The notes under the pieces: model-generated
Databases searched by the model: none
Told to the model about the DNA's origin: nothing
The model's input: only the letters and a program-made list of their open reading frames with translations
Position numbers and translations under genes: made by a program
Origin: Bacteroidota bacterium
GTDB taxonomy: Bacteria > Bacteroidota > Bacteroidia > Bacteroidales > PXBB01
Direction of reading: 5' to 3'
Assembly (NCBI GenBank): GCA_022708385.1
Contig: JAKIYU010000115.1
Span: 1 to 7,886, forward strand
Length of the DNA stretch: 7,886 bases
Part shown: in pieces, positions 6,601 to 7,886 of the stretch
Layout of the letters: each line of letters opens with the position of its first letter
Position numbering within the stretch: position 1 is the first letter of the stretch

Positions 6601-7637
6601 CCGCAGATTTTACTAAATATCCCTGGAGTCACGGAGGTAATCAGCATTGGCTTATCACGGACAGTGTGGTCTATCAGGGCAATGAAGCCGCGCGCTCGGG
6701 CTATATTACTCACAGCCAGACTTCTTACCTGAGCATTAACCAGTACATACTGAGCGATGGCTATGTGCGGTTTTTTAAAAAGGTGTCGTGCGAAAGAGAT
6801 AACAATAACCACAACTACGATTACCTTGCCTTTTATATTGACGGGGCTGAAAAAGCACGCTGGGACGGCGATATTGACTGGAGTCAGGAGAGCTTTCCTG
6901 TAACCTCCGGCAACCATACTTTCAAATGGACTTATGTGAAGGACTACAGCGTCAATTATGGCTTGGATGCGGCCTGGCTCGATAATATTTCCTTCCCGCT
7001 CTGCGGCGACCCCAACCCGGAGCTGACAGTGATTCCTTCAAGCATTTCGCGCACTGTTTTTATAAACAGTACCGATTCGGCCGATCTCTTTCTTCATAAT
7101 GCCGGAAACGGGCTTATTATTTATTCAAATACCCTACAGATGCAAGGCACCGGCAATACCTGGCTCAGTTGCGGCAATCCTGCAGGGGCCATCAATGCCG
7201 GCCTCACTCAAAATGCAAAACTATTCTTTAATACACAGGGCCTCTCCGAGGGCAATTATTTTGCAGATGTAAAAATATCGTACAACATTGGATTTGATAC
7301 CATTGTGCCCGTGCAGTTGTATGTGGTTGATAACACAGATGTTGGTGAGTGGACCGGTGGAGGTGTTGCTTTTAGTTGTGCCCCTAACCCCGTGCAGGAT
7401 ATGGTTTATATGAGTCTTACTACCCCTAACAATGTCCCCGCCACCATAGTTGTCTATAATATGCAGGGACAGGCGGTTAGGCATTTGCTTAATGACAGGA
7501 TGCTGCCACAGGGCACCCATTGCCTGAACTGGGACCTGACTAACGGTAAAGGGCTGAAACTACCGCCCGGTGTTTACCTCTGCCGCCTGACATGCGGCGA
7601 TACCGTTATCTGCCGTAAAATAATAATTGCCGGATAA
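3669..7637 (+). CDS. Secreted multidomain papain-like (C1A) cysteine protease with T9SS sorting domain
   Basis: A 1322-residue exported protein. Residues 1-20 are a signal peptide (KK, then a leucine run), probably cut before Gln21. The C1A protease domain is about 75-340: Gln86 and Cys91 in SQSGYECGQTAG, His253 in PSHAWTICGY, and Asn300 or Asn301 in KLCNNLVGPSWGNSGF, where papain has NSWG. Two calcium-loop-like stretches sit between His and Asn (267-277, 279-290). After a beta-rich part (345-470) comes a module with FSFPFYGRTYNKIFIYPNGF (555-574), then two CARDB-like domains (about 752-860 and 861-968), a MAM/jelly-roll-like domain (972-1110), a BACON-like domain (about 1117-1220, with TWLS) and the T9SS type A domain (1236-1322: PNP, VYNMQGQAV, LPPGVYLCRL). 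It should be carried over the outer membrane and released or fixed to the surface. Substrate unknown. Domain edges are by eye. Confidence 0.9.
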   Translation: MYKKLISLLLLCLTGHAVFTQVPYTGNAKNDTCPAFIKPLSPLDSLRLMQVPELQVPPLYKSVNAPVLPASVDNSTKSHFRPITSQSGYECGQTAGIAFVFTYEINRLRNFASNSPAHQYATHFSWNFLNDAYNYKGVSFFDTWEITRLCGNPNVLEYGGTLDYGGEKRWMSGYTEYYSSMKNRISGVYGIRCDSPEGLDILKYWFFDHLEGSNTGGIGCLYAQYCSPDATLPAGTPEAGKALISFWGPSPSHAWTICGYNDSIRYDYNNDGQYTNDVDINGDGIVDMKDWEIGGLKLCNNLVGPSWGNSGFAYMMYKSLADNIGSNGIWNHTLYVVKAKETQEPQATFKVTLKHDKRNQIKVIAGVSTQTNATKPDVRLEYPIFNFHGDALYMQGGQTEADKTIEFGLDVTPLLSGINSGQQATFFLEVIEKDTGTVGTGTGFINSFSLVDYTTGFPQQTNYPVTNVFITNNDTTCLGISHTFNFSKVNIPADSMNALVYNPYSHQLNATAGSPPYKWDFCLDYAESVTNEPFPAVTAQQLNTSSLGYAAKDLSFSFPFYGRTYNKIFIYPNGFIKFDNALYTFPYLIDSDLLFRSHRIIAPFLAILTYGAGLGIWCEEGPGAMTVRWKARISGQVTSNVNVAVKLYESGKIEFYYGAVNMTGNWLSALSGGDQVTLMYTQLSNAFTTNTTDRKITLLPPDYPAGMALSESGLFTALPVRYHNTTIKVKVTDNNNITAVRSIPFKTSGLLINYSPIAGNDTLINPGDTAKLSVKVRNISATTFSTAGLLLQSQDTLIQITDSTGSFTNLNAGDSIVLQDVFAFTVSNQIHDGHFIDMTIHVMTPQDTFSRDISLRANSYEITTGNVIFSDGNNNILEPGETAAMILEIKNTGGAAASNLNLTLTTADPYITLNPSTAYIDTLLPGTSKNAFFIITTSPAIPSYYIVVLNLAITGSNNFSYNTSVFIEIGSTMEDFETADFTKYPWSHGGNQHWLITDSVVYQGNEAARSGYITHSQTSYLSINQYILSDGYVRFFKKVSCERDNNNHNYDYLAFYIDGAEKARWDGDIDWSQESFPVTSGNHTFKWTYVKDYSVNYGLDAAWLDNISFPLCGDPNPELTVIPSSISRTVFINSTDSADLFLHNAGNGLIIYSNTLQMQGTGNTWLSCGNPAGAINAGLTQNAKLFFNTQGLSEGNYFADVKISYNIGFDTIVPVQLYVVDNTDVGEWTGGGVAFSCAPNPVQDMVYMSLTTPNNVPATIVVYNMQGQAVRHLLNDRMLPQGTHCLNWDLTNGKGLKLPPGVYLCRLTCGDTVICRKIIIAG

Positions 7638-7886
7638 ATGGTTTTCAGCAGCAGCCTTTTTTTACTCTACTTTCTGCCCTTTTTCCTGGTGTTGTACTAT
7701 ATCAGCCCGCATAAGGTGCGCAACCTGTTAATTGTACTGGCCAGCATACTGTTTTATGCCTGGGGTGGCCCGAAATATATTTTCATTATTTTCTTCAGCA
7801 TTGTACTCGATTTTTTCATGGCCCGCATTATTCACAGGACAGAAGGCAGGCGGCGAAAATTTATGCTGGCTGTGGCGGTGGGTATC
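7638..7886 (+). CDS. MBOAT-family O-acyltransferase (AlgI-like), N-terminal 83 codons
   Basis: The frame is open from ATG 7638-7640 to the window end, 83 codons without a stop. It begins MVFSSSLFLLYFLPFFLVLYY, the typical start of AlgI-like membrane-bound O-acyltransferases, and has FYAWGGPKY (39-47), a hallmark of the family. Three hydrophobic segments are visible at about 4-22, 29-42 and 47-65, then a basic loop RTEGRRRKF. The catalytic His of the family lies far beyond the window. Known relatives transfer acetyl or other acyl groups to exported polysaccharides or cell-wall components across the inner membrane; the acceptor here is unknown. The start codon follows the protease stop with no gap (TAAATG, 7635-7640), without a Shine-Dalgarno sequence, so it is likely translated from the same mRNA as the protease. 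Confidence 0.87.
   Translation, partial: MVFSSSLFLLYFLPFFLVLYYISPHKVRNLLIVLASILFYAWGGPKYIFIIFFSIVLDFFMARIIHRTEGRRRKFMLAVAVGI

Overview
The window looks like a piece of a Bacteroidota (Bacteroidetes) chromosome. Three things point there. The 1322-residue protein at 3669-7637 ends in a type IX secretion (T9SS type A) sorting domain. The two promoters I can read (1039-1070 minus, 1145-1177 plus) fit the Bacteroidota TTTG / TAnnTTTG consensus. The starts lack Shine-Dalgarno sequences, and the OmpA-like and AAA/DUF4143 proteins are of kinds common in that phylum.

Left part (1-3099), AT-rich. It opens with the C-terminal two thirds of an OmpA-family cell-envelope protein. Its reading frame is open back to a TGA at 7-9, although the protein similarity seems to start right after it, so the 5' end is cut or frameshifted. 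A HigA-type XRE antitoxin/regulator follows on the minus strand, without a visible toxin partner. It faces away from an AAA ATPase with a C-terminal DUF4143 nuclease-fold domain. The 197-bp gap between these divergent genes holds one promoter for each, a 14-bp perfect inverted repeat that overlaps the ATPase promoter, and a TTAGGAA word shared by both promoters. A small cupin protein follows the ATPase. I see no further gene in 2937-3099.

Right part (3100-7886), richer in GC. Three plus-strand genes are packed without gaps: a small P-loop nucleotide-kinase-like protein, a very large secreted papain-like (C1A) cysteine protease with many beta-sandwich modules and a T9SS signal, and the first 83 codons of an AlgI-like MBOAT O-acyltransferase that runs off the window. 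The kinase and protease overlap by one base (TGATG), and the MBOAT start directly follows the protease stop (TAAATG). This looks like a translationally coupled operon.

Nothing here is a CRISPR array, an rRNA or tRNA gene, or a recognisable insertion sequence. The most unusual points are the divergent XRE/ATPase regulatory region, the non-canonical active-site surroundings and calcium-loop insert of the protease, and the coupling of a cytosolic kinase to an exported protease and an acyltransferase.
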